This document shows positions 33,420 to 45,498 of a stretch of DNA of 64,000 nt, in pieces (the stretch's first letter is position 1; every line of letters begins with the position of its first letter). Both the position numbers and the translations under genes were made by a program. Origin of the DNA: Flaveria trinervia (lineage: Eukaryota > Streptophyta > Magnoliopsida > Asterales > Asteraceae); contig CM046452.1 of the NCBI GenBank assembly GCA_025506515.1, forward strand, positions 68,918,665 to 68,982,664, given 5' to 3'. The notes beneath the pieces were generated by a model. The model ran no database searches. It had not been told where the DNA came from and saw only the letters and a program-made list of their open reading frames with translations.

Positions 33420-34987
33420 ATCATGGGAATGTTTGTTTGTACTCATGCTGTTGTCTCAGATGGAACCCAAGAAAGTAGAAGAAGCCTTAAAGGATAGTAG
33501 CTGGGTGAGTCAATGCAAGAGAAGTTGCTTCAAATCAAGAGACAAAAGGTTTGGGACCTTTGCCCGCTACCATCTGGTCAAGTACCTATAGGCACCAAAT
33601 GGTTTTTCATAAACAAGAGAGATGATAGAGGTTTGATCATTAAGAACAAAGCTAGACTGATTGTTCAAGGATATACCCAAGATGAAGGAATTGATTATAT
33701 TGATGTTTTTGCACCTGTTCAAGACTTGAGGTCGTTAGAATGTTCCTTGCTTATGCTGATCCAAGAACTTTATTGTCTATTAGCTTGATGTCAAATGTGC
33801 CTTTATATATGGAAATATAGATAAGGAGGTCTATGTGTGCCAACCTCTAGGATTTGAAGACCTAGAACACCCCAACTATGTGTGCAAGCTAGATAAATCT
33901 CTTTATGGGCTGCACCAAACACCTAGGCTATGGTATGAGACTTTGTCTCAATTTCTCCTGATGAATGGTTACACTCGAGGCACCATTGATAAGACTCTTT
34001 TCACAAACAAGTTTGGGAAAGACATGTTGCTCATTTCAGGTCTATGTTGATGATATCATATTTGGTTCTTCAAATGACCAAATGTGTAAAGACTTTGAGA
34101 ACATAATGAAGAACAAGTTTGAGATGAGTTCCATGCGAAAAATGGACTTTTTCCTTTGAACTCAAGTGAAGCAAATGAAGGAAGGGTTCTTTATCAATCA
34201 ATCTAAGTATGTCTCCGATATCTTAGAGAGATTTGATATGAAGGATTGTATGCCAGCCAAGACATCTATTCCTAGAAACCATGACCTTTGTCTTGACTCT
34301 AAGGGGGACGATACTAATCAACATCAGTATAGGGCAATCATTGGTTCTTTGATATATCTCACAACAAGTAGACCTGATATCATGTTTGCTACATGCATCT
34401 GTGCAAGATATCAGGCTACTCCAAAGGTGTCTCACCTACATGCTGCCAAGAGAATTCATAGATACCTCAACGGAGCACCTAAATTAGGTCTTTGGTATCC
34501 TAGGAATAGCAACTTCAATATCTATGGCTAATCAGATAGTGACTGTGGTGGCTGTAACATCAACAAGAACTCAATATCATGAGGATGTCAATTTCTTGGT
34601 GGAAGGATCATCTCATGGAAATGCAAGAAGCAATAATGTGTTTCTACATCTACTATTGAAGTTGAATACATTGTTGCTGCAAGTTGATGTGCTCAGCTGC
34701 TCTAGATTCGAAACTAGATGCCAGACTATGGATTCAAATTCATGAGCACTCCTATCCACATTAACAACAACAGTGCTATCTCCATTACTAAAAATCCCAT
34801 GAAGCACTCAAAGACAAAGCACATTGATATCAGGTACCACTTCATTAGAGATATTCATGAGAAAAACCTGATCAAACTAACCAAAGTTGAATCAAATGAA
34901 CAATATGCTTATTTGTTCACTAAAGCTTTTGATGAACAAAGATTTAAATATCTCATTACAGCTATTAGGATGATAAACATTGATTAG
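33420..34987 (+). pseudogene. Copia-B reverse transcriptase and RNase H
   Basis: Blocks in order: KRQKVWDLCPLPSG and NKARLIVQGYTQDEG (33513-33788), DVKCAFIYGNIDKEVYV (33788), LYGLHQTPRLWYETL (33901), and catalytic YVDD at 34043-34054 after a frame change. The thumb follows (KFEMSSMRKMDFF), then FDMKDCMPAK and GSLIYLTTSRPDIMF (34166-34531). The RNase H start is damaged (SDSDCGG near 34535, where YTDSDYGG is expected), and its tail is open at 34718-34987 (NNNSAISITKNP, SKTKHIDIRYHF, LFTKAFDEQRF). There are about four frame changes and several stops. Confidence 0.88.
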
Positions 34988-35639
34988 TCTATCTCACTTG
35001 AAAACCTTTTTGAAATGCGTAATGTTTTTTGTCATAACAATCTAAGCCATGTTACATTAGGTTAAATTTTTCTAAGTATGGGTTTTTCCGAAGAGAAATT
35101 AACCTTCGGAAGATTCTTTTCCTATCTTTTGAAGCTAAATTTCTCCAAGGGGAATCTTCTTCTCGGAAGAGTTTTTAGTCTCGAAAGAAGCGATTGATTG
35201 CGTATCAGATCCAATTTCGAAGCTATAAAACTCTCCATTCGGAAGGCACATTTTACTTTCTGAAGTAAGAAATTTACCCTCGGAAGTAAAATTGGCTTCG
35301 AAAGAAGAGTACCGTCAGAAGAATATTACCCTCGGAAATCTTGTATACTCATAAGAAAATCTTACTGTGTAACGGAAATCTTTGGGCCCCACACAGTAAT
35401 AAGTAAAGATTTTACTAATGATGTCGGAATCTTTTAAATGGTTTTTAACCTTATCGCCACTGTCACATCTTACCCCAAACCATCTTTTCACCTTATCCAA
35501 AACCCTAAAGATCGTCATTCCACCCATTTAAATAATCCTAACACTTCACTTTAATCTTTTTACCAAAATTTACTGTCCAAAGCTTCCTTCACGCCAAATT
35601 CACCCTAATCAAACTTGTTTCATCATCTTCTTTCTTACA
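34988..35639 (+). promoter_or_regulatory. Copia-B: TTCCGAAG cluster and TATA-like unit before third ORF
   Basis: This is a non-coding gap after RNase H. TTCCGAAG or its reverse lies at 35086-35093, 35104-35112 and 35238-35245, with near copies at about 35165, 35279, 35298 and 35331. TTTAAATA (35527-35534) is aligned with the TATA boxes of Copia-A and Copia-C. It is followed by a pyrimidine-rich leader and an ATG at 35640, 113 bp after the box. Promoter activity is inferred. Confidence 0.5.
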
Positions 35640-38600
35640 ATGGCACTCAACCCTTAACACAACCAAGTCGCACTCCTTGACTCTACCAAGGATGTTGACT
35701 TCTCATATATCATCTGCTTTCTTACCCAATCAACCTACTTTATGGCTCTGACTGTGAACCCCACTGTTTACTTGAATCACATGGAAGAATTTACAATTAA
35801 TGGTCAGATAGTACTCCTAAATGGAGTTAGGGTTATTCAGCCGAGCATTTCTGGCCAAGAGTTGGTCATTACTTAACAAGTCATCCGGGAACATCTGGAG
35901 CTCCATGATGAAGCACTGGAACTGAGTTCCCCAAATCAGACCTGGATGATACATATCTTCAAATAGGATATGGTGGAGATGTGAGTAGGTCCATGGTGTG
36001 TAAGTTCAATTTCTCATAGAACTAGAAGTTCGTTCTTCATGTTGTTCTCCATTGTCTGTCTAACAAGTCTAGGGGATGGGATCAAATCTCATATGAATCG
36101 AGCTGCCTAGTTCATGGATTGGTGAAGAGTCTCCACTTCAACTACTAAAGGTTTGTGCTGACTATACTCATGGGAAACCTTCAAAAGGACTTATTCTTTA
36201 TGTATCCTAGATTTATCCAACATATAATCAACTGTGAGTTGGACTAGAGTAAGATTTTCTATGTAGTTAATTTGCATGTCCCTCAATTTAGGCCAACCAT
36301 CTTCAAGATCTTGAAGAGAGTGTCCATGAATTTCACTAGAAGACAAACTACGCTTCTTCCAGGTATGATTAAGCCAATGGCTCCTGGAGATATCCTTGTC
36401 CACCCCATAAGTGATGAACCCACACCAGCAACTACCCTTACTTTGCCGGATCTTCCTATTCATCCCATCAAACACACATATCAGAGACACAAACGAACCC
36501 TTGCTTAGTCTACTCTGATTGATCAAGCCCCTCCTGTTCAAACCAAAAAGACTAGAGTTGAAACATAGGCTCTCACTTAGTCAGAGGTCTTACCATCCTT
36601 CTCATTTGACCTCAATATGTAATTTGAGTCTCCTCAGTCTCAATTCCCTAAGCCCCAAACCCAAGCCACAAGCCCTTTGGATAAGTCTCAACACTCTCTT
36701 GAGAAACCAAAAAAGGACAGCACCACCAAAAGCTCAATGCTAATAGACATTGACCAACATCCCGGGTCAGTAGGCTTCACTTCCCTATCCTTTACTGACC
36801 TTTTAATGAGAACTGATGAGGAGATTAGGTCTCTCCATGTCAATGAAGTTCATTAACAACACCCTCTATCAGATCAACAGAGCCTAGAGGGACCTCTTGT
36901 CTTTAGCACACATAAGTTAAAACCAACTGAGGTGAGTACCATGGATGTGGAGGGGACTCATGTAGATTCAGCTACCACTACTAAAGGAAACTCATTAGAT
37001 CCTCAGGCTAGTGTTACCAGCTCTGAGACTCTAAAAGAGACATCCTCAGGCAAAGAAAACAAGGTGCCAAGAAACCACATCTTGTGGTAAGGGTAAACAT
37101 ACAAGGTATGTTACCTCATCTCCTCGTGATTCTTCAAAAGAATATGAGGGTAGTATGCAACTCACCATTCAAGACCTACTTTCTAAAGTCTCAAACCTTG
37201 AATCAAAGGTTAAGACTTTAGAGGATAGGTCTGCCACTCAACAACTTGAGATTGAAAATCTCAAGGCTCAACTAGCTAAGAAACGGATTGAGAGATCTGT
37301 CATGCATGTACCTATTTAGGTCTCATTGACCTCTTCCTCTTGCTCATCTAGCTCTCAAGATGATACTACCAAAAAGAGGGAGAATGTTCAGAGACAAACA
37401 ATAGAGGAACCGGCAATAGTCTTTCCCGAGCCTCCTCAAGTTGTCCTGTAAATGGACCCAAGGATGCTTAGAGATCCCAATAGGATCTTCTCCAAGTTCC
37501 TATTAAGATCTTCTTTAGATCAGCCTAGCTCTGACGCGGCTATGATATACTTTGGAGCTGAAGAGCTTCAGAGGCTAAGTGCACCTTCTACCACTATGGA
37601 AGAAGTTAGTCAACCTAAGGCCCAAATGGAACCTAAGATTTATTTTGAAAGGGAAATAAGGACCGATGGCCTAGCAACTAAAACTACTGGAATAGATAAT
37701 GTATTCCCTCAGACTTCCCAAGCTGAAGGCAAAGCCTCAGAAGAACAATTTCAATCTTCTGAAGCTGAGATGGAAGCTGCGGAAAGCCTGTTCTCTTTGT
37801 CCAAGGATCTAATCATCATAGATTCAATTCTAGAGTTGGCATCTAAGATGAATAGTGTGGACTTTCTCAACCAACCCCTAGCTCAAACAACTTCATTATC
37901 TCCATCCACCATGTCTCAACCTGAACCGTCCATCCAAGAACCACCAAAGTCTAGCACTTTCGAAGATGTTAAAGGCAAAAAGAAGATGATTGTGGAAGAG
38001 CTTCAGGAGGAGGAGAGGATTGAGAAACTTAAAAGAAAAGGTATACTCCCAACTGGGAAGTTGCTAGATGCCAGCTCCAAAGCAGTTACTACCAACCAGG
38101 AGGCAGTTAACAACAAGAAAAGGGTGGAGATCATTGACAAGCTCATCAAGCTTGGAGCTGTCACTGAAGATACTCCTGCTACCACTAGAGGAGGTAGTAG
38201 ATCTAGAAAAGGCAACCATGCTGTAGATTGAGAGAAAGTAGGAAGCAACAAGGTTGGCCTTAGAGGAGGAAAGAGAAAGGAGGAAAAGGGAAGTTGATCT
38301 GCAGCTTAGGAGGGAAAGGATAACTTTCCTAACCTCTAGGGTTTTCTCTTTTCAAGAACTATCTCCACACCACAATGACATGATCCTATGGCTCTTCAAC
38401 AAAGAGAAAGATCAACTAGAGAAGAGAGAAAGAAAGCTGCAAAAGAGAAGATGAGGGAGACGAAGAGAAAGGAAGAAGAAGCCGGGGTCATTGCTGCCAA
38501 GAAGATAGGTGAGAAGGCTTGGATGAAGGATTATCTTTGGGCTCATGGATTCTCTGGTAGGTAAGTGGGGCCCATTTCTGAAAAGACACTCCAGCGATAT

Positions 38601-39726
38601 GTTAGTGACATCAAGGCTGACATTCGCTTGGGAAAAAGGAAAGAGATGTATAGAAGGGGACAAGGGATGATCTTCAAACCAACAACTCAACCCCAACCTC
38701 AACCTAAGCCTTTCCCATTTCCATTCCCTAAACTAAACCCACTTCAGAACCTTACACCCCTGATCCCACTCCAACCATCATACCTACTCATCACCACAAT
38801 CACTTTAACTAATTACCCTTCAACCTAAAGTACTACCTAGAACCCAAACACTACTACCTACTAAATAACCATCTAGACCATCCCCTTAGCCTTCTAAACA
38901 TCTTTCCTTAGAAGAGTTTAAGGAGATCAAGATGAAGCTGACTAGATGTAGAACCTTGAGTGACATCTCTTGTGAGGAGGATTCTGTCAGGCTAACTTTT
39001 GTTGATGGATCCTCATGTTCCCTCACAAGAGATAAATTACTTGATCTACCAAGAAGAACTTTGGACCAAGTTGTTAAACTTCTTGGGCTCAACTTAGATT
39101 CACTCAATGATAAAGAGAAGAAGCTAAGAAGGAAGTTGGTGACTCTGCTGGATACCAAGAAAGGGGACAAAATACCTAGCAAATCCCTTATGCCAAGAAA
39201 GAAGATTGTCCAGTGGAGATTTGAAGATTCTTCTCATAACATTGTTGTTGAGAGAGAGAATGGCGAGCTAAACAGGCTTAATGCCTCATCTCTGGTACAC
39301 TTGAGCAGATTTGATATTGCTGAGTTAATAGAGAAGCCATTCTCTGGCCCCTCAAACTCTAAGGTAGCTGCCCACATCAGAAATCACCTGAGCAGCCTTC
39401 ACCTTGCTAAGCTAACCGCTAGGAAAAGGATTGAGAAGGAGTTAAAACTGAAAGAGGAGGAGGAGAGGAAAGAATTAACAACCAAAGGCAAAGCCTTCCT
39501 CTAAATGGTTGTAGATCCTAAACTTGAATCTATTTTTAGATGGAAGTATCACTATAACTCTCATCAACTAACTCTTTTTAGGGGAGCACACATAATGTGC
39601 AGGTTAATAGGAGTGATAGACTGGATCTCCTATCCGCTGATGACTTGCACAGACTTCTCAGCACAACTTCCGGACAAAACAAAGAAACAAATAAATGTCT
39701 CTTGTCTCTTGTGCAGAAAGTTTTGA
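35640..39726 (+). pseudogene. Copia-B third ORF (post-pol, unknown function)
   Basis: It opens MALNP, then a stop, then the shared HNQVALLDSTKD block. A domain of about 200 residues follows in broken frames to about 36330. A Pro/Ser-rich linker contains a Leu-heptad stretch near 37170-37300 (LSKVSNLESKVKTLEDR). Then come long open pieces: 37452-38231 (260 codons, acidic, Ser-rich, ending in KKRVEIIDKLIKLGAV), 38254-38454 (charged helix) and 38932-39504 (190 codons; TLDQVVKLLGLNLDSLNDKEK, AHIRNHLSSLHLAKLTARKR, listed as motifs). I see no signal peptide or membrane span, so an envelope role is not supported. I do not recognise the fold; coiled-coil scaffolding is a guess. Confidence 0.6.
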
Positions 39727-39762
39727 GAAGCAGAAGTAAGTGAGGTTTTCATAGCATCAGCC

Positions 39763-39773
39763 TAGGTGGAGTT
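39763..39773 (+). other. Copia-B polypurine tract
   Basis: The TAGGTGGAGTT stretch lies directly before the 3' LTR start TGTTGG. It corresponds to CTAGGGGGAGTT in Copia-A. Confidence 0.7.
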
Positions 39774-40604
39774 TGTTGGATCTTGAAAGGCTGGTGCAAC
39801 CAAAACCAAACACTTAGACTATTTTTGGTGCAACTTATAAAGGATTTCCGAAGGAATTGGAGTTCTTCCGAGGACAAAGTGCAAGATCGTCTTGCGAAGG
39901 AAAAGCTCTAACTTCCGAAGCCAAAATCTTCTCTTCCGAAGTTCAAGACTTAGAAGAATTCAATGACGATGACTTCCGAAGAAGAAGTCCTCAAGCCACG
40001 AAAGAAGCAGCCTCTTTCGAAGTATAAAAGGCTTAAGGAAGAACTTGTTCTTCCGAAGCCAATTAACCTTCAAAAGATGCTACTATGGAACAGTGCACAT
40101 AAGTATGGTTCTCTCACACTCCGCTGCAAACCTCTTATACTACATGACATGTTCCTAAAAGGTCATGTAATTGACCATACTTTATTCCACTATTCACTTT
40201 TGTTTGTTAGTATAGTTGCTAACTTTAGTTGGTGACAAAAGGTAAGTCATGTACATGTTATGACTATCATATCTTAGATAAGACATTATCTAAGATGCCT
40301 TAACTATAGCTTTGTAGTATCTGCTTTAGTTATAGGATTCCAGCTGGTATCAAAGTTTAACTAGCTGTAGGTGATAGTATATATAGTTTCTCATTTTAAC
40401 TTTTGTATCATGCTTGTAAGAGTCTTGTAAAAATTGAGTTGAGAAATAATATATACAAGTACCTTGAAAATTATTTCTTTGTATTCTTAAGTTACTTATT
40501 ATATTATAATCAACTCTTTGAGAGATTCTGCTTCATCATAAGCATGTGAGTACAAGTGAGTTTGAAAGAAAACCAAGTGTTTAGTGACATATATCGATCG
40601 TGCA
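39774..40604 (+). repeat. Copia-B 3' LTR
   Basis: It runs from TGTTGGATC to GATCGTGCA. Five perfect TTCCGAAG copies lie at 39846-39853, 39913-39920, 39934-39941, 39974-39981 and 40051-40058, upstream of a TATATATAG box near 40378. This is the best-preserved motif cluster in the window. Confidence 0.9.
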
Positions 40605-40677
40605 TTTTTTTATATTAAATACCCACTAATTAAGCCCATTAGCATTGATGACTCGTTTTAACATTTCGGGCATTACA
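40605..40677 (-). repeat. Gypsy-2 5' LTR, remaining segment
   Basis: After the TTTTT target copy, the sequence runs to GGGCATTACA. On the minus strand it begins TGTAATGCCCGAAATG, a typical LTR start. Together with 26248-28146 it makes a complete ~1.97-kb LTR with TG/CA ends. Confidence 0.82.
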
Positions 40678-43110
40678 GTTTGCTAATGTGAAGACAATGT
40701 TGTTGCCTAATAAGTGACTACCAAACCCACTACTACATTGTTGACTCTTTCTCAATTTGAGAACGAGTTGGAGATCGGAGATGATCTTTTTGCGCTAAAT
40801 TGCCTGACAGATTACCACCTTTACGTGACATCTAGCATGATATTGATCAAGAGTTGGGATCACAATTGCCTATTTGGCCACATTACAAGATGAGCTCACA
40901 GAGCATGAGGAGTTGCAAACACAGGTTGAGAAGTTGATTTCTAAGGGCCATGTTTGTGAAAGTATGAGCCCTGTGCTATTCCTACTTTAGTGACTCCAAA
41001 GAAGGGTGGCACTTGGTGTACATGTGTTGATAGTCTAGACATCAAAAAGATTACCACGAGGTACAAATTTCCTATTCCTAGACTTGTTGATTTTTCTTGA
41101 CCAGATTAATGTTGCTACTATTTTCACAAAGTTGGATTTGAAGAGTGGATATTATTATATTTGCATTAGACCTAATGATGAATGGGAAAGAGTGAATTGT
41201 TTGTAAGGCCTTTGGTTAATCAAACATACCTAGCCCTTTTATGTGTTTGATAATTAGTTTCTCTGGCCTTTTATTGGAAAGTTTGTGGTTGTGTATTTTG
41301 ATGATCTTCTTATATATGGTTATTCTTTCGGTGAGCATGTCATGCATGTTAGGAAAGTTTTGGCCTTACTTTGTAGGGATACTTTTTATACAATAGCAAA
41401 GGAATGTGTGTTTGTGACCCGTAAGGTTTTGTTTTCGGGGTATGTTGTTTTCGGTGAGAGAATGTAGGTGGATAAATCTAAAGTAGAAATTCTTCAAAAT
41501 TAATCAACTCCTACTACCATTACTACATTCATAATTTTAGTGGACTTCGCTCTTTTTATAGAAAATTCATGGATTGCATGAAGGGGAAGACATTTGTATG
41601 GACAGACAGAGTTGGCTTTTGAAGTTATAAAAGATAAGCTCACTAGAACACTAATTCTGGTATTGCCTGACTTTTCTCAAGTATTTAAACTTCATGTAGA
41701 TACATTAAAGGTTGGAATTGGTAGGGTTCTCGGTCATGGTTGCTAACCAGTTGCTTATTTTAGTGAATAATTAACAGTGCCAAAATTAAGATATAGTACT
41801 TATCATCTTGAGTTTTATGTAGTGATCCAAGTTATGAAGCACTAATGTCATTATCTATTTTATGCAGTGATCCAAGTTGTGAATCATTAATGTCGTTATC
41901 TGTTTTAAAAGGAGGTTTTTTAGTCACTAATCATGATTCTTTAACACATGTTCATACAAATGCAAGGTATCTCATAAGCATGGCCACTTCTTAGCATTTC
42001 TTGAAAATTATACATTTGTGGTCAAACACAAAAATGGTGTTTCAAATTGAGTTTCTAACACCTTAAATAAGTGTTAACTGCTTGTGTCTATAACCATTAA
42101 TGTGCTAGGTCTAGATATCATTTGTGAGAAGTTAATCATTGATCCATCTTTTTAATTATTATGCAGAATGTAGAAACTAGGAAGAAACTAGATTTTCTTC
42201 TACAATATAGTTTTCTATTCACGGGAAATCAACTATGTTTTCTTGATTTTAGTCTTTGTTTGCAAACTATTAAGGAGCTATAATTGTGAAGGGCATATTG
42301 GTCACGATCGTACTTTTTATTTTGGTATATTATGAGGAAATAAGTGGATCGTTATGTTAAAAGGTGTTGTAATTATCAAGTTTCAAAGGGCACGACTAAT
42401 AACACGGTCTCTATATGCTTTTGCATGTTCCTTAACAACCGTGGGTTCATATTAGCATGGATTTTGTGTTGGGTTGCCTCGTACTCAAAGGGGTAGTGAT
42501 TCTATTTTTGTTGTTGTTGATTGTTTTGATAAGATGGTCCATTTTATTCCTTGTAAAAAGACAACAAATATTGTTAATGTGGCACAACTTTTCTTTCTTG
42601 ATTTGTATCGCTTGCATGATTGCCTTCTTCAATTGTTTTTTATTAGGATACCCAACTGAACTTCAATAGTGTTATCATCCATAGAAGGATGGTAAAACTG
42701 AAGTTGTTAATCCCTTACTTGGTAATATGCTAAGGTGTTTCCATGTGAAAGCATCGTATCAAAAACTATGCCAAGTTGAGTTTACTCATAATCATGTTGT
42801 TCATCGGTGTACTAGTTTAGTCCTTTCAGATGGTCTACTCATCTTAGCCCCGAGGACCACTTGATTTATGTAGGCATGTTGATTTTGACAAAGATGACTT
42901 TGTTTAGGTTGTGTTAACTAAAGATCATGTTTTAGTTGAAGAGTACAAGGTGTTATCTGCCAAGAAGATTGGGCCTATTAAAATTCTACAAAAGATAAAC
43001 CCTAATGCATAACGAATAAAAATTACCTAGTCGCACTTGGCGTTATGATATGTTTAATGTAAAGCTTTGGTACCTTATCATGGTGATTCTTCTTATGATG
43101 TGCCCGTTGG
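40678..43110 (+). pseudogene. Gypsy-5: decayed chromovirus pol (Reina-like)
   Basis: This is a different gypsy lineage from the others. RT blocks: YKMSSQEHEELQTQVEKL (about 40886), TLVTPKKGGTW, KITTRYKFPIPRLVDF, IFTKLDLKSGYYY and the catalytic YFDD (41294-41305). RNase H is very decayed (41560-42080). Integrase: a zinc-domain remnant (YVKRCCNYQVSKG, about 42353) and the core start in two frames near 42457-42660 (SMDFVLG, RTQRGSDSIFVVVDCFDKMVHFIP, listed as blocks). C-terminal remnants continue to about 43080 (GPIKILQKINP). No LTRs are recognised. It is heavily mutated and therefore old. Confidence 0.75.
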
Positions 43111-44502
43111 GAATATTAGGATGAATTTGTCTACATATGAGGAAATAATACAAGCCCAAGTGTGGAGTAGCAAACTAACTCGTTTTTGGAGTCCCATGAT
43201 CGCTTGGCCAAGGAACATTCATTAAAATGATCGTAACTTGGGATAGAATCTCCGTTTTAAGGCTACCAGCCGAAATGACCATTGAACCAATGAGCATGTT
43301 TTCACAAACCACCATACGCGGTTTCGGTTATTGTTTCGGCCTAAAAGTGGCTTATATTATGAGCTTTTTTTTCTTTTTGTTTTATTTTTAGTTTTTGTTG
43401 GAATTTGTTTGTGACCCGGTTTTTATCTCATTTATGTTTTGAGGCTCGTTTATATTTTGAGCCCCATTCGACTTTTGGCTTCTTTTTTAATACTAATGTA
43501 AATCTTAAGAAGATGATAGTTTTGAATTCATGAAAAATCATTATCTCCCATCATAAGAGTACGTGTTAGAGTGTGATTACCTTGATTATCAATGTTTTTC
43601 ATGAATCGGTGATGGTTAAAAGAATTGTTCCTAGTATTGTTTGTGAATTAACAAATTCCATTTGCTATCTTTTGCTTCCGCCTAGATCCTACATGTAGCC
43701 CCTTCATGTATAACAACAATTAAGGAGACCTAACAACCCATTTCTTAGTGTAAAATATTGGACAAAAGCACTTGTTTTCTACCCACATGTCATTGCACAA
43801 TAAGCATTTAAACTACAACTTTCAAAGTTAAAAATTTTGTGACATTGTTGATAGTAATTTCCCAAGGCGCATTAAAAACCCATGTCACAATCTTCAAGCA
43901 ACTAGCTTCTCATTCTTACCGTATGCAATGGGTGCTTGCCACGTACCTGTTAGCCGTGCAATAAACGAGGATGAAGACTGACAATAACGTCTACACATAC
44001 AGGGCCTCACATTTCATGCACATGAACCATATTGTCAAAGAGATTCCATTGTGTAGGGTAGCTAGTTGGTATCACGTACAGATGAATATTAATCATTAAA
44101 GTTTAAGGTTTATATAATTTGGAAAAATTAAGTTGTATTGTGAATTGTGATTATCTTTGCCACATATATGTTTGTGTTTGTTTCATAATTACTTTTCTAG
44201 TATATGAAAATTGTACGTGATGAGTATAAAGCACAATTTCTTTTAGGGTACTCAGTATTCTAGCATTATTACCAAACACAGATTTTGGGGTTGAGAATAC
44301 GAGAAGATTTGGCGATCGATGACTAGACTAAATACTAAAGTGCAAGTTGGATAAAAAAATGTTTATATCTGTATGAGTAATTTTCTATCCGCAATAGGAT
44401 TTGTACAACATTTACATGTAATTCTAAAAATTCAAGCAGAAAGATCCACCGTCTAAAATTGGAGCTTGTGCTTGTTCTAACAGATGTATGATGAGATTTC
44501 CT
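43111..44502. other. Intergenic DNA, no gene seen
   Basis: AT-rich DNA between the gypsy remnant and the host gene. The first ~300 bp may be the 3' untranslated end of Gypsy-5. I see no ORF of note, RNA gene or clear repeat. The part just below 44503 should hold the 3' untranslated end of the DUF241 gene. Confidence 0.6.
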
Positions 44503-45420
44503 TCAGTAAAAAGAGACCATGTTAAGAATACAGACTCTTGTTGCAATGACGCCCCTCGACATTAAATGTAGGTGAGAGTTGATGCCTTCAAGAGTAGCCT
44601 CCAATGTCTCTAGATTCTTTGATACAACCTGTATGAATTCTGTTTTCTCACTTGAACAGCATCTTAATAGTGCGCTATCAAGGCATTGCAAATCACTAAT
44701 GCTTGCATCAGTTAATTTTCCTACTGGTACCACTTTACCATTCGATAGATATCTCGAGAGAGCTGTCCATCTGCCTGTTCGCCTTCTCTTCAAAGGCGCC
44801 ACAGCCAAGAACTCAAGCAAGAACCGGAAAAAGATGATGCTGAATGATGCAACTTCTCTAAAGACACTGATCACCCACATCAGATGATGGTTTTCAGAAT
44901 CTACCTTGAACAGAGACCCACGGATCATGTTATCCACTTGTTTCAGGCTAGCCATTGATCTTTTTATGTCTTTTTTAAGTTTATTTCTGAATTCAATATA
45001 TCTAGCAATGATGCTATCAGTGCTGTTGCACCCTCCATTTCTCCTTAGATCACACCCGAAATCTCTTAGGTGTTGTTTTGTCTGAGAAATGGCATCAGTT
45101 GTATTGCTGCAAATATCCAAGAACTTCACAGATATATCAAGCAAGCCATCTGTCCATTTCATGGTATGATTACTGAAAGCTGTTGAAGTTTGAGAGGGAT
45201 TTGTGTTGAAAAGATCCTCCAAACATTCATATAAGGCTGTCAGGTGAGAGAAGCCGTTGCAGATCATCTCTGCAGATGGATTGGAAGATGTTACAGTTGA
45301 CTCCAATGTCTTACCTTGGTTCAGCAATTTCTTCATTCGATCCTTGTTTGGATGTGATCTGCAAGGCAATGTAAGAGATCGAAGAGAATCTTTTGAAGAT
45401 TGTTTAGAGGAAACACCCAT
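44503..45420 (-). CDS. DUF241-family protein
   Basis: This is an intronless, intact gene of 305 codons and the only ordinary host gene seen. The N-terminal SLTLPCRSHPN motif, followed by IEE/RMKKLL-type helices, LTALYECLEDLFN, WTDGLLDISVKFLDICSNT, LRDFGCDLRRNGG and VDNMIRGSLFKVD, is the signature of the plant DUF241 family, whose members are about 280-310 residues. The C-terminus (CSSEKTEFIQVVSKNLETLEATLEGIN) is also typical. Biochemical function is unknown; relatives have been tied to root and stress biology, mostly from expression. The start at 45420 (MGVSSKQ) is the first in-frame ATG after the TATA box; reading could extend upstream only from a TTG codon. A hydrophobic stretch (residues ~195-215, SFSIIFFRFLLEFLAV) may contact membranes. 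Confidence 0.9.
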   Translation of the reverse strand: MGVSSKQSSKDSLRSLTLPCRSHPNKDRMKKLLNQGKTLESTVTSSNPSAEMICNGFSHLTALYECLEDLFNTNPSQTSTAFSNHTMKWTDGLLDISVKFLDICSNTTDAISQTKQHLRDFGCDLRRNGGCNSTDSIIARYIEFRNKLKKDIKRSMASLKQVDNMIRGSLFKVDSENHHLMWVISVFREVASFSIIFFRFLLEFLAVAPLKRRRTGRWTALSRYLSNGKVVPVGKLTDASISDLQCLDSALLRCCSSEKTEFIQVVSKNLETLEATLEGINSHLHLMSRGVIATRVCILNMVSFY

Positions 45421-45490
45421 CCTTAAGATGTTTGCTGTAAGTTTGTGGTGATCGAGAGCTGATGATGCTAACACCAACCTCTATGATTGG

Positions 45491-45498
45491 TATTTATA
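45491..45498 (-). promoter_or_regulatory. TATA box of DUF241 gene
   Basis: TATAAATA in a CCTATAAATACC context lies 71 bp upstream of the ATG at 45420. Transcription would start near 45465-45470, leaving a leader of about 45-50 nt without upstream ATGs. This supports 45420 as the start codon. Confidence 0.75.

Larger units (their letters stand above)
28147..40604 (+). mobile_element. Copia-B: full-length Sirevirus-type Ty1-copia
   Basis: It has both LTRs (28147-28994 and 39774-40604), a primer site, gag, protease, integrase, RT, RNase H, the TTCCGAAG/TATA unit, a third ORF and a polypurine tract. The flanks are TTTTT at 28142-28146 and 40605-40609, a 5-bp target duplication. It is weak evidence alone because it is a homopolymer. 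The Gypsy-2 LTR reads through on both sides, which confirms the insertion. All genes are damaged by stops or shifts. Confidence 0.92.

Noticed and set aside
45421..45477. Longer N-terminus for the DUF241 protein
   Set aside because: The upstream frame has no ATG, only a TTG, and lies at or before the predicted transcript start.
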